A stretch of DNA of 64,000 nucleotides from Leuconostoc kimchii IMSNU 11154 (GCF_000092505.1 NC_014136.1:1132501-1196500), one strand, 5' to 3'. Counted from the first letter of the stretch, positions 52,008-60,671 are shown. Numbers and translations are program-made. Notes: a model not told the origin generated them from the sequence alone.

Positions 52008-52072
52008 GTGATTTAAATGCGTACGTCATCGGCAGGTGTTATTTTTAAGATCACCCATCATTAAAAATAGCC

Positions 52073-52116
52073 TTGACAAAGTTATTAATAATGTTAATAT
52101 TAACATTATTAATAAC
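52073..52116 (+). promoter_or_regulatory. pump promoter overlapped by a 36-bp perfect palindrome
   Basis: TTGACA (52073-52078) and TAATAT (52095-52100, 16-bp spacer) form the promoter. A perfect palindrome spans 52081-52116 with half-site GTTATTAATAATGTTAAT, covering the spacer, the -10 and the start point. It is a strong operator candidate, presumably for the adjacent TetR. Confidence 0.7.
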
Positions 52117-52132
52117 GAAAAGGTGATTGATG

Positions 52133-53698
52133 ATGAATAACAGTAAGTTAAAACTGACAATTTTTGTTTTTGGCATATTTATATGTATGCTTGATACGAC
52201 AGTCATGAATGTCGCTCTCCCAGAGATTAGTGTGGCGTTTTCTACGCCACTAAACAACTTATCTTGGGCTCTCAATATCTATACAATTTTGTTTGCCGCC
52301 TTGACGATTCCTTTAACAAGAGTAGCTGAAAAGTTTGGTATGAATAAAGTTATCATGTTAGGTTTTATAGGTTTTGGTATTGGATCGTTGATTTCAGGAT
52401 TATCAAATGGGATAGCAATATTGGTGTTTGGTCGCGCAGTTCAAAGTATTGGCGCTGCATTAATTTTCCCACTATCAATGATACTGGGAATTAGATTAGT
52501 AGAAACTGATAAAAGAACAGGGGTTATTGCATTATTGGGTGTGACTCAGGGGCTTGCTGCTGCGTTAGGGCCAGTAATTGGTGGTATTCTTACACAATAT
52601 TTATCTTGGCGCTGGATTTTCTTTGTGAATTTGCCAATTGTTACTTTAATCTTGATTATTGGCTGGCGAATACTTAATTTTAGTGAAAAGAACAATGATA
52701 TTCACAATTTCGATATCTTGGGATCAAGCCTAAGTGTGTTATTTCTATTAAGCTTAACAACTGTTTTAACACAAGGCAGAAGTTGGGGGTGGACATCTAC
52801 AATTTCATTGATAGTTATGTTAAGTGCGGCTGTTTTTCTTGTCGCCTTTCTGTTTGTTGAACTTAAAGCAGACCAGCCGATGATACCATTACAACTTTTT
52901 AAAAATAGGAATTTTATGGGTGCCTCTGTTGTGATAATTCTAAGTAACCTATTTTTAGTGGCTGTTACAGTCATTTTGCCAACGTATTATACGAATGTCA
53001 AAAACTTTGATGCGTTACATGCATCGTTTATGCTAATCCCGATTACCTTATTTATTTTTATAACATCACCAATTTCAGGTTTTGCATTGAATAAGGTTGG
53101 CCCTAAAATTTTGATTTCGTTTGGATTTGGATTAATGTTAATCGGATATATTGGCTACACGTACAATGGCTTAGATAAGCAATTATATTCGTGCGTGTAT
53201 GGGGCACTTGTAGGCTCTGGGTATGGTTTAATTACCGGACCTATAACTGTGATTGCTGCTTCTGATTTTACTGGTGAATTACTTTCTTCATCCCAAAGTG
53301 TCACAGGCGTATTACGACAATTTGGTATTGTATTGGCAGTTGCGCTTTTTGTCACTGGCTTATATTCAAACTTGAGTGATGCACAGGTTAAATCCGAAAG
53401 ATATGTATCATCAACTGTATCAAAGCTAAGCATTCCCGAAGAAATAAAATTACATCTAATCGATAAATCTAACGAGGGGATTAAAAGTCAAGGCGCAGCA
53501 AAAATTCCTAAAAAGCATACTGGAAATCGAACAATCGATCATCAGATCAATGTTGCATTAAGGAACATAAAAAATACGGCACAGAATAATGTGAGACATG
53601 CCTTTAAATTGTTGTACCAAAAAGCCGTACCTTTCTTGATAATGACCATTATTTTAGCGTTACTATTTTGGCAAAATAAATTCAAAAACGACGCATAG
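52133..53698 (+). CDS. DHA2-family MFS drug transporter
   Basis: A 521-residue pump with about 14 helices (DTTVMNVALPEISVAF; RVAEKFGMNKVIMLG; GPVIGGILTQYLSWRWIFFVNLPI). A basic insert of about 80 residues lies before the last helix (about 420-500), similar in position to that of the 49341 pump. ATGs at 52130 and 52133 and a TTG at 52127 compete; AAAGGTG is best spaced for 52133. Expression is likely controlled at the 52081 palindrome. Confidence 0.87.
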   Translation: MNNSKLKLTIFVFGIFICMLDTTVMNVALPEISVAFSTPLNNLSWALNIYTILFAALTIPLTRVAEKFGMNKVIMLGFIGFGIGSLISGLSNGIAILVFGRAVQSIGAALIFPLSMILGIRLVETDKRTGVIALLGVTQGLAAALGPVIGGILTQYLSWRWIFFVNLPIVTLILIIGWRILNFSEKNNDIHNFDILGSSLSVLFLLSLTTVLTQGRSWGWTSTISLIVMLSAAVFLVAFLFVELKADQPMIPLQLFKNRNFMGASVVIILSNLFLVAVTVILPTYYTNVKNFDALHASFMLIPITLFIFITSPISGFALNKVGPKILISFGFGLMLIGYIGYTYNGLDKQLYSCVYGALVGSGYGLITGPITVIAASDFTGELLSSSQSVTGVLRQFGIVLAVALFVTGLYSNLSDAQVKSERYVSSTVSKLSIPEEIKLHLIDKSNEGIKSQGAAKIPKKHTGNRTIDHQINVALRNIKNTAQNNVRHAFKLLYQKAVPFLIMTIILALLFWQNKFKNDA

Positions 53699-53802
53699 GT
53701 CACATATATGAATAATCGAGTAGGTTATGTTGTTAAAAATTTCAACAACCCCAATAATTGTCCAGTAAATTAATTGAAACAATAGGATCGCAACAAACAT
53801 GA

Positions 53803-53917
53803 TATAATATTCTTTAACGGAAATGCCACGAACACGTGTGTTCGTGGCATTTTTAAAAATATTTTAGAAAGTAGAATTGCGTGAATTATAGCATAGTTCA
53901 CGCTTTGGTAAAATATA
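53803..53917 (+). promoter_or_regulatory. promoter and hairpin leader of the nucleoside ABC operon
   Basis: TGATATAAT (extended -10 at 53803-53808) is followed within about 10 bases of the start by a perfect 15-bp stem (53821-53835/53838-53852) and five T, a terminator-like structure. A second stem GCGTGAA/TTCACGC (53879-53903) ends just before the weak ribosome site. The first hairpin could be an attenuator, or the terminator of a very short upstream RNA. Confidence 0.5.
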
Positions 53918-55477
53918 ATGACCGAATCAACACCAGTCATTGAAATGCAACATATTATCAAAAAATTTGGTGATTTTGCAGCCAATGATGACATTAACCT
54001 ACAAGTCCAACAAGGTGAAATTCACGCGTTACTTGGTGAGAACGGTGCGGGAAAATCAACATTAATGAACATTCTAACAGGTTTACTTCAGCCAACATCA
54101 GGAGAAATCCTGATTAATGGCAAAAAAGTGACGGTAGACTCACCATCAAAATCTGATGCACTCGGGATTGGTATGGTGCATCAACACTTTATGTTGATTG
54201 ATGCTTTTATCGTAACAGAAAATATTATGTTAGGGTCAGAAATTACCAAGGGTTTGACTTTGGATACTAAAACGGCAGCTCAAAAGATCAAACAATTATC
54301 TGAACAGTATGGCTTACAAGTTGACCCTTATGCTAAAATTTCAGATATTTCAGTTGGTCAACAACAGCGCGTTGAGATCCTAAAAACACTATATCGTGGC
54401 GCTGATATTTTGATATTTGATGAACCAACAGCTGTGTTGACACCACAGGAAATCGATGAGTTAATCACAATTTTCCACAATTTAGCCAAAGAAGGCAAAT
54501 CAATTATTTTAATTACACATAAACTCGATGAAATTCGTGCTGCTGCGGATACGGTAACGGTTATTCGTGCAGGCAAGTCAATTGAGACCTTCCCAGTTGC
54601 TGGTGTATCATCCCAAGAACTCGCTGACCTGATGGTCGGTCGTGAGGTGCATTTTAAAACAGTTAAAGATACAGCTGAAGTCGGCAAAACCATTCTAAAA
54701 ATAGATAAGATTGAAGTTCAAAATGCACGTGGCGTTGCGGCTGTCAAAGATTTCTCCTTAGAAGTGCAAGCGGGTGAGATTGTCGGTATTGCCGGAATTG
54801 ATGGTAATGGGCAAACTGAATTAATCCAAGGTATTACTGGACTAACGAAAGTGCAATCTGGGGCGGTACTGTTACATGGTAAAGATATGACGAATAAAAC
54901 ACCACGTCAAATTACTGAAACGGGTGTTGGGCATATCCCAGAAGATCGCTTACGTTTTGGCATGGAAGTCGATATGACTTTATCCGAAAACTTAGCATTG
55001 CAAACGTACTACAAAACACCACTGTCAAAAGCTGGGGTGCTACAACCAGCTGAAATGGATAAATTAGCTCAAAAGTTAGTTGAAGAATTTGATGTGCGTT
55101 CAGCTGGTATCCAAGTGACTGCGGGCTCAATGTCTGGTGGTAATCAGCAAAAAGCAGTGATTGCACGTGAACTCAATCGTGATAATGACCTTATCATTGC
55201 TGCCCAACCCACACGTGGATTAGATGTTGGTGCTGTTGAATATATACATCAACGTCTTATTGCGCAACGAAATGCCGGCAAAGCAGTCTTGGTTGTCAGC
55301 TTTGAGTTAGATGAAATATTGAACTTATCAGATCGTATTGCTGTGATTAATGCCGGTCAAATTGTTGGTATTGTTAATGCAAAAGATACAAATAAACAAG
55401 AATTAGGGTTGTTAATGACAGGAATGAGTTTGACAGATGCACGCGCAGCACTTAAAGAAACGGTGAACGCCTCATGA
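53918..55477 (+). CDS. nupA: nucleoside ABC importer ATPase (NupA/YufO type)
   Basis: A 519-residue tandem ATPase. Walker A GENGAGKSTLMN is near 37 and a second degenerate P-loop GIDGNGQTELIQ near 290; ISVGQQQRVEI and SGGNQQKAVIARE are the signature motifs. GMVHQHFMLIDAF is typical of the BMP-dependent nucleoside importers. It powers uptake of purine or pyrimidine nucleosides. No bmpA lipoprotein gene is beside it. Its stop overlaps nupB (ATGA). Confidence 0.88.
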   Translation: MTESTPVIEMQHIIKKFGDFAANDDINLQVQQGEIHALLGENGAGKSTLMNILTGLLQPTSGEILINGKKVTVDSPSKSDALGIGMVHQHFMLIDAFIVTENIMLGSEITKGLTLDTKTAAQKIKQLSEQYGLQVDPYAKISDISVGQQQRVEILKTLYRGADILIFDEPTAVLTPQEIDELITIFHNLAKEGKSIILITHKLDEIRAAADTVTVIRAGKSIETFPVAGVSSQELADLMVGREVHFKTVKDTAEVGKTILKIDKIEVQNARGVAAVKDFSLEVQAGEIVGIAGIDGNGQTELIQGITGLTKVQSGAVLLHGKDMTNKTPRQITETGVGHIPEDRLRFGMEVDMTLSENLALQTYYKTPLSKAGVLQPAEMDKLAQKLVEEFDVRSAGIQVTAGSMSGGNQQKAVIARELNRDNDLIIAAQPTRGLDVGAVEYIHQRLIAQRNAGKAVLVVSFELDEILNLSDRIAVINAGQIVGIVNAKDTNKQELGLLMTGMSLTDARAALKETVNAS

Positions 55478-56610
55478 CAACACAAAAAAATTCGCTTTCA
55501 ATTGCCCTATTTTCAGTTCTTTTCGGCCTTATTATTGGTGCCGTCATTATGTTGGTATTTGGTTATAATCCGATTGCGGGTTATATGGCACTACTTGGTT
55601 CAGCTTTTGGATCAATGCAAGATGTTGGTGGTGTTTTGACGCAAATGACGCCACTAATTCTAACAGCTCTAGGTTTCACAGTGGCTCAAACAGCTGGCTT
55701 CTTTAATATCGGGTTATCTGGTCAAGCCTTGGCTGGCTGGGTTGGTGCAATTTGGTATAGCCTCAGTTTCCCAAATATGCCGGCTTATCTCATGATTCCC
55801 AGCGCGCTGATTATAGGTGCAGGACTAGGTGCCTTAGCAGGTGCCATTCCAGGTTGGTTACGGGCACAATTTGGTGCCAGTGAAGTGATCGTCACCATTA
55901 TGATGAATTATATTTTACTATTCTTAGGTAATAATATTTTACAAAACACGATGTCTAAAGGCATTAAAGAATCTGCAGAGACCACAAAACAAGTGGGTGC
56001 AAATGCCTCTTTGCAAATGAAATGGTTAACTGATTTAACCCAAGGTTCTAGTATTTCGGCGGGTATTTTCATTTCATTAATGATGATCGTTGTGGTGTGG
56101 TTTATCATGACAAAAACGACACTTGGTTTTGAGATTCGTGCGGTTGGCTTGAACCCAGATGCTGCAAAGTACGCAGGTATGTCAGCTAAACGCAATGCCG
56201 TTGTCGCCATGGCTATTTCCGGTGGTTTGGCTGGTTTAGCCGGCACAATTGAAGGTCTAGGCAATTATTTGAATTTCTTCACTCAAAATGGGTCACCGTC
56301 CATTGGCTTTGATGGTATGGCTGTTGCGCTATTAGGTGGCGGGTCTTATCTCGGTATTCTTGGTGCTGCGGTGATCTTATCGGTGCTCAAAATTGGTGGT
56401 TTGGGCATGCCAATGTCTTCTGGGGTACCATTTGAATTAGTTGATATTGTGACGGCATCGATTATTTTCTTTGTGGGTGCCAGCTATTTGATTAAGCTCA
56501 TGCAAGCACGCATCAAAGCCATGGATGAAAAAGCCGCACAAACAACTAAAGCTAAAAAACAAGCCACTATTGGTTCGGCAAACGGCAGTAATCAGAAGGA
56601 CGGTGAATAA
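55474..56610 (+). CDS. nupB: nucleoside ABC importer permease (NupB/YufP type)
   Basis: A 378-residue permease with about 9-10 helices and the family motif AQTAGFFNIGLSGQALAGWVGA, followed by a Lys/Ala-rich cytosolic tail (about 345-378). The ATG overlaps the nupA stop. It forms the channel with the next gene product. Confidence 0.88.
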   Translation: MTTQKNSLSIALFSVLFGLIIGAVIMLVFGYNPIAGYMALLGSAFGSMQDVGGVLTQMTPLILTALGFTVAQTAGFFNIGLSGQALAGWVGAIWYSLSFPNMPAYLMIPSALIIGAGLGALAGAIPGWLRAQFGASEVIVTIMMNYILLFLGNNILQNTMSKGIKESAETTKQVGANASLQMKWLTDLTQGSSISAGIFISLMMIVVVWFIMTKTTLGFEIRAVGLNPDAAKYAGMSAKRNAVVAMAISGGLAGLAGTIEGLGNYLNFFTQNGSPSIGFDGMAVALLGGGSYLGILGAAVILSVLKIGGLGMPMSSGVPFELVDIVTASIIFFVGASYLIKLMQARIKAMDEKAAQTTKAKKQATIGSANGSNQKDGE

Positions 56611-56612
56611 AT

Positions 56613-57569
56613 ATGTCATTAATGGCGATGTTAGCACTTATTATTTCTAGTACATTAGTCTATTCCGCACCGTTAATTTTCACGTCAATTGGTGGTACTT
56701 TTTCGGAACGTTCTGGCGTTGTTAACGTTGGTTTGGAAGGCATTATGGGCATCGGTGCTTTCGCATCAGTTGTTTTTAACTTAACATTTGCAGATACTTT
56801 AGGCGCTGCAACACCTTGGTTAGGATTACTAGCCGGCGCCGTTGTCGGACTATTGTTTTCATTACTGCACGCAGTTGCGACAGTCACATTACGTGCTGAT
56901 CATATTATTTCGGGTACAGTAATTAACTTAATGGCACCAGCATTGGGTGTCTTCTTAATCAAAGTGCTTTACGGTAAAGGCCAAACGGCACCAATTGCAC
57001 AGGATTTTGGTTATACATCTGTACCTGGTTTGTCAAAAATTCCTTTCTTGGGACAATTGTTTTTTGAAAAGACTTCTGGACCAGCATGGTTGGCAATATT
57101 TGTTGCAGTTATTTCATGGTATATTATTTTTAAAACAAAATTTGGTTTACGTCTAAGATCAGTTGGTGAAAACCCACAAGCAGCTGACACACTTGGATTA
57201 AGCGTGGCACGGTTACGTTATTCAGGTGTGATGATTTCTGGTTTACTGGGTGGTGTTGGTGGTGCCGTTGTCGCACAATCGATTTCCTTGAACTATTCTG
57301 CTAGTACCATTGTCGGACAAGGATTTATGGCGATGGCGGCCATGATATTTGGTCGTTGGAATCCTATCGGGGCGCTATTTGCTTCACTTTTCTTCGGATT
57401 GTCACAATCATTAGCAGTGGTTGGTGCACAATTACCAGGATTGAACAATATACCATCTATATGGCTACAAATTGCACCGTATGTCTTCACGATTATCGTA
57501 CTGGTATTCTTCTTTGGTAAAACACGGGCGCCTAAGGCTGATGGTGTGAATTATATTAAGGCAGCTTAG
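56613..57569 (+). CDS. nupC: nucleoside ABC importer permease (NupC/YufQ type)
   Basis: A 318-residue permease. The GGTFSERSGVVNVGLEGIMGIGAF motif (GGTFSERSGVVNVGLEG) is characteristic of the second permease of BMP-type importers. It starts three bases after nupB. The operon ends at a strong terminator at 57599. Confidence 0.9.
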   Translation: MSLMAMLALIISSTLVYSAPLIFTSIGGTFSERSGVVNVGLEGIMGIGAFASVVFNLTFADTLGAATPWLGLLAGAVVGLLFSLLHAVATVTLRADHIISGTVINLMAPALGVFLIKVLYGKGQTAPIAQDFGYTSVPGLSKIPFLGQLFFEKTSGPAWLAIFVAVISWYIIFKTKFGLRLRSVGENPQAADTLGLSVARLRYSGVMISGLLGGVGGAVVAQSISLNYSASTIVGQGFMAMAAMIFGRWNPIGALFASLFFGLSQSLAVVGAQLPGLNNIPSIWLQIAPYVFTIIVLVFFFGKTRAPKADGVNYIKAA

Positions 57570-57598
57570 TTGTTGAAAAACTATTCTAAACTAATGGC

Positions 57599-57643
57599 TT
57601 AAAAGTCATATTTTTGTTAATTTTTAAAAATATGGCTTTTTTT
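57599..57643 (+). terminator. terminator of the nucleoside ABC operon
   Basis: AAAAGTCATATTTTT and AAAAATATGGCTTTTTTT form a long stem with a T tract. Confidence 0.88.
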
Positions 57644-57698
57644 GATACTCAATATAAAAGTGTGTTCCTTTTTTGAGGTATAGCATAAAACTGATTAA

Positions 57699-57728
57699 TT
57701 GAAACAAGTGAATGAAGTTTAGTATAAT
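57699..57728 (+). promoter_or_regulatory. promoter of arsR-type gene 2 (leaderless geometry)
   Basis: TTGAAA (57699-57704), 18-bp spacer, TATAAT (57723-57728). As at the first ArsR gene, exactly six bases (AAAATT) separate the -10 from the ATG at 57735, and no ribosome site exists. Confidence 0.7.
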
Positions 57729-57734
57729 AAAATT

Positions 57735-58031
57735 ATGTTAAAAATAGATGGATTAAATCAAATTGAAACAACACAAGTGATGGTTTTTAAAGCATTGGCA
57801 GATCCTGTACGATTGCAAATTATTCAGTATTTAAAACATACAGAACACGAAGTAGCATGTGGAGAAGTGGGCAAAGCGATAAATATTAGTAAAACTTCGG
57901 GATCATACCATTTTAAGTTATTGCAATCTGCTGGACTAATAACTGCTCGTAAGGAAGCAAGAGAAAAGTATGTTACTCTAAATCAAGAGACATTTGAGAA
58001 GTATGTTAATCATTTTTACGACAATATTTAG
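57735..58031 (+). CDS. ArsR-family regulator 2
   Basis: A 98-residue winged-helix repressor (VMVFKALADPVRLQIIQYLKHTEHEVACGEVGKAINISKTSGSYHFKLLQSAGL). Like its paralogue at 31085 it has VACGEV where metal sensors have ELCVCDL, so only one cysteine is present. It is followed by its own terminator (58070) and then by a 44-bp operator-like palindrome, a 51-codon ORF and a DHA2 pump, which it probably represses. Confidence 0.87.
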   Translation: MLKIDGLNQIETTQVMVFKALADPVRLQIIQYLKHTEHEVACGEVGKAINISKTSGSYHFKLLQSAGLITARKEAREKYVTLNQETFEKYVNHFYDNI

Positions 58032-58069
58032 AGAGTATCATATACAGATAAGATAATAATAACTATCTG

Positions 58070-58096
58070 AAAAAACGCCGTTAGGCGTTTTTTTTC
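58070..58096 (+). terminator. terminator after arsR-type gene 2
   Basis: AAAAAACGCC/GGCGTTTTTTTT with a GTTA loop. Confidence 0.88.
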
Positions 58097-58119
58097 TTGT
58101 CATACGTTGGTTATTATGT

Positions 58120-58163
58120 TAATGTTAAAATAGTTCAATGTTTATTGAACTATTTTAACATTA
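58120..58163. promoter_or_regulatory. 44-bp palindrome, operator candidate
   Basis: 20-base perfect arms (58120-58139, 58144-58163; inner half-site AGTTCAAT/ATTGAACT) around GTTT. TTCAA/TTGAA cores are typical of ArsR-family operators. It lies in the promoter region of the 51-codon ORF and pump and ends just before the AGGAG ribosome site. Confidence 0.65.
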
Positions 58164-58176
58164 TAGGAGTGTATTA

Positions 58177-58332
58177 ATGAAAACAAATACGTCAGTAAAA
58201 ATAGTGTCAGAAATTAGGGCGCATAATTTGGGTGAAATGATCATGTCTGCGGTAGAAAAATCACCTGAACAAACAATAACCTATGTAGTTGCAATTAAAC
58301 TAGGATTTAGTGAAAAGGAATATGAACAATGA
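58177..58332 (+). CDS. 51-residue hypothetical protein coupled to a DHA2 pump
   Basis: A small ORF with AGGAG seven bases ahead of its ATG. It encodes a soluble, mildly charged peptide beginning MKTNTSVKIVSEIRAHN and ending GFSEKEYEQ, with no membrane segment or cysteine. I do not recognise it. Its TGA overlaps the pump ATG (ATGA at 58329-58332), so it is translated ahead of and coupled to the pump. Confidence 0.65.
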   Translation: MKTNTSVKIVSEIRAHNLGEMIMSAVEKSPEQTITYVVAIKLGFSEKEYEQ

Positions 58333-59693
58333 TAAATAAAAAAATAAACCCCACTTGGATACTAACTTTGACGTCATTAGGATTTTTTATGTCTATGATG
58401 GATTCTATGATTGTGACTACTGCGTCCACAGCTATTAAGAATGATTTTCAAATTTCAGTTGGCACACTTCAATGGGCTTTGAATGCATATAATATTACAA
58501 TCGCTGCAGTTTTGCTGGTTGGTGTTGCATTAGGAGAAAAAATTGGTCGACGTAAGATATATAATATTGGTATTTTAACTTTTACTATTGGATCGATACT
58601 TTGTGCTTTATCAAACAATATTTCGTTTCTTATTGTTGCGCGCATAATTCAAGGAGTAGGAGCTTCTGTCATGACCCCTATGTCTATGGCCATTTTGACA
58701 AATTCATTACCGGTCACAGAACGTGGAAAAGCTTTGGGGATTTGGGGCGGAATTGGCGGACTAGCATTAATAGTTGGTCCGTCATTAGGAGGTCTCATTG
58801 TTGCAAAACTAGCGTGGCAATGGATTTTTTGGATTAATGTACCAATCGGAATTATCGCGATCTTTTTATCACACAAAATGTTACCTGAAAGTACAGGAAA
58901 TAGTGATAAGATTAATCCACTAGATTCCATTTTGATTATTGTTGCATTGGCGGGTATTATTTTTTCGTTATCAGAAATGAACTCACCAAAATTAAACATA
59001 TCAACTATTGTGATAGGAATAGTCAGTATATTTGTCGGTGTTTGGTTTGTGTTACGGCAAAAAAAGGAAAATAGTCCAATGGTTCCATTAAACTATTTTC
59101 AATCTACGACCTTTACCGGAGGTAATATTGCTACCTTTCTCTTATACGCTGCGATGTATGGTGTTGTATTTTTTCTACCACAGTTTTTACAAGTAGTTGA
59201 TGGTGCAAATTCATTACAAGCTGGCCTCAAAATTCTGCCATGGACGGGAACTTTGTTTATTGTTACACCGTTTGCAGGAAAGGCAGTAGATCAGTTTGGT
59301 ACAAAGTTAATTGCTACCTTAGGGTTAATTTTACAAGGAACTGGTTACTTGTTTATTATGCTGTTTGTGAATCAGCAAAGTTCTTATGCAATAATGGTAA
59401 TTCCGTTAATTATTGCCGGTGCAGGCTTATCTATGGCTGGTCCAGCATTACAAAAGGCCGTTTTAGGATCAGTTGATCCTACTTCTTTAGGTAAAGCATC
59501 AGGTATTTATAATGTGTTTCGGTTGCTAGGCGGTGCTGTCGGTACAACTATAACAGTAATTGTTTTTTATAAATTTGGTAGCACTGTTTCAGCACAACAG
59601 TTTACAAGTGGCTTTAGATCAGCTATGCTATGTGCCGCCATATTTTCATTTCTGGGCATTTTATTTTCGATGCAATTTAAAAAAGGACATTAA
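58329..59693 (+). CDS. DHA2-family MFS drug transporter
   Basis: A 454-residue pump with about 14 helices. Motif D1 region MIVTTASTAIKNDF, motif A GVALGEKIGRRKIYNIG and motif C GPSLGGLIVAKLAWQWIFWINVPIG are visible. It lacks the late insert of the 49341 and 52133 pumps. Translation is coupled to the 51-codon ORF upstream and to the PPTase-like gene downstream, whose ribosome site lies inside this gene. Confidence 0.88.
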   Translation: MINKKINPTWILTLTSLGFFMSMMDSMIVTTASTAIKNDFQISVGTLQWALNAYNITIAAVLLVGVALGEKIGRRKIYNIGILTFTIGSILCALSNNISFLIVARIIQGVGASVMTPMSMAILTNSLPVTERGKALGIWGGIGGLALIVGPSLGGLIVAKLAWQWIFWINVPIGIIAIFLSHKMLPESTGNSDKINPLDSILIIVALAGIIFSLSEMNSPKLNISTIVIGIVSIFVGVWFVLRQKKENSPMVPLNYFQSTTFTGGNIATFLLYAAMYGVVFFLPQFLQVVDGANSLQAGLKILPWTGTLFIVTPFAGKAVDQFGTKLIATLGLILQGTGYLFIMLFVNQQSSYAIMVIPLIIAGAGLSMAGPALQKAVLGSVDPTSLGKASGIYNVFRLLGGAVGTTITVIVFYKFGSTVSAQQFTSGFRSAMLCAAIFSFLGILFSMQFKKGH

Positions 59694-59695
59694 TA

Positions 59696-60355
59696 TTGAT
59701 TTATGTATGTGAAATAGATTTTTATGTTGAATACCTACGTTATCAGGATTTACTAGATAGTGTGAATGAAAATAGGAGAAATGTTATTAGTCATTTATTT
59801 AAAAAAGATGATAAAATTAGATCACTTCTATCACAAAAATTAATGGAATACGCTATTTCTAATTTCTTAACTATCCCTGTATCCCAGTTGGTATTTGAGT
59901 TTAATAAATATGGGAAACCAGAGTTGTTATCACATTCAAATGTATTCTTCAATATATCTCACTGTGGCAATTGGCTAGTCTGTATTGTTGAAAATGATCC
60001 GGTGGGTGTAGATATTGAGAAATTAGTCGGCTATACTACTGATACGATTGACATTTTCTGTTCGTCAAAAGAAAAAGAACTATTACATTTATCAGGTGAT
60101 CCAAAGAACCTTTATTATAAGTTTTGGACACTTAAAGCTATTGGGACTGGTTTATTTCGAGATCCGAAAGATGTGGAAGTTTCATTTATTAATGAACATC
60201 AATCTCGAATCATACTGGATAAATCTTACTGGTTAGGCAGAAGTATTGTGATTAATGACGAATATGTTCTTTCCAGTGTTTCTTCAAGTTCATTAGAATA
60301 TCATAAGTATATTAATATTTCGGCAGATACTTTTTACTATGAATCGATATCGTAA
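59696..60355 (+). CDS. Sfp-type phosphopantetheinyl transferase, active site incomplete
   Basis: A 219-residue Sfp/Gsp-type PPTase. Present are KYGKP (71-75), NISHCG (86-91) and GVDIEK (104-109) with metal ligands D106 and E108. The third motif should read WxxKEAxxKxxG; here FWTLK (143-147) is followed directly by AIGTGL, as if five codons including the metal-ligand Glu and the second Lys were deleted in frame. The enzyme is probably inactive or altered. The TTG start is supported by AAAGGA inside the pump gene. No carrier-protein gene is nearby. Confidence 0.8.
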   Translation: MIYVCEIDFYVEYLRYQDLLDSVNENRRNVISHLFKKDDKIRSLLSQKLMEYAISNFLTIPVSQLVFEFNKYGKPELLSHSNVFFNISHCGNWLVCIVENDPVGVDIEKLVGYTTDTIDIFCSSKEKELLHLSGDPKNLYYKFWTLKAIGTGLFRDPKDVEVSFINEHQSRIILDKSYWLGRSIVINDEYVLSSVSSSSLEYHKYINISADTFYYESIS

Positions 60356-60454
60356 TAAGATGGTGTAAGTTTTACTACCATATTATTTTTTGATGCTAAT
60401 ACTGAACATAAAAAAATTTGAATTGAAACTACTAAATGTGATATACTCTGAAAA

Positions 60455-60624
60455 TTATTTTCAGAGTATATTGCATTTTTGAGGTTGCACGTTATTTTCG
60501 TCTTTATGGAATTACTATTGGAATATGGAGAAAGAGAGGTTGCGCGTTACTGTAATCGCGATGCAATAATTTATAATTTTAAAGCCAAAAACCATTATTG
60601 TACCGGTTTTTGGCTTTTTATTTT
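60455..60624 (+). ncRNA. candidate small RNA with inverted-repeat promoter
   Basis: TTGAAT (60418-60423), 18-bp spacer and TATACT (60442-60447) precede about 170 nt that end in a strong terminator (stem 60581-60593/60605-60617). A 31-bp perfect inverted repeat (60441-60471) covers the -10 and start. Direct repeats GAGGTTGC[A/G]CGTTA lie at 60481-60494 and 60536-60549. Short ORFs (14-41 codons) exist but lack good ribosome sites. The rest of 60356-60671 shows nothing else. Confidence 0.4.
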
Positions 60625-60671
60625 GATTTGAACGCTTAAAAAATGACGCTAATTATTTTGATCAAAAATAC

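Noticed and set aside
44597..53698. Possible bacteriocin or polyketide export cluster
   Set aside because: No precursor peptide with a double-glycine leader, no modification enzyme and no carrier protein; the genes are separate efflux and regulator units.
53699..53917. Purine or PreQ1 riboswitch upstream of the nucleoside importer
   Set aside because: The conserved core sequences of those riboswitches are absent; only two hairpins are seen.
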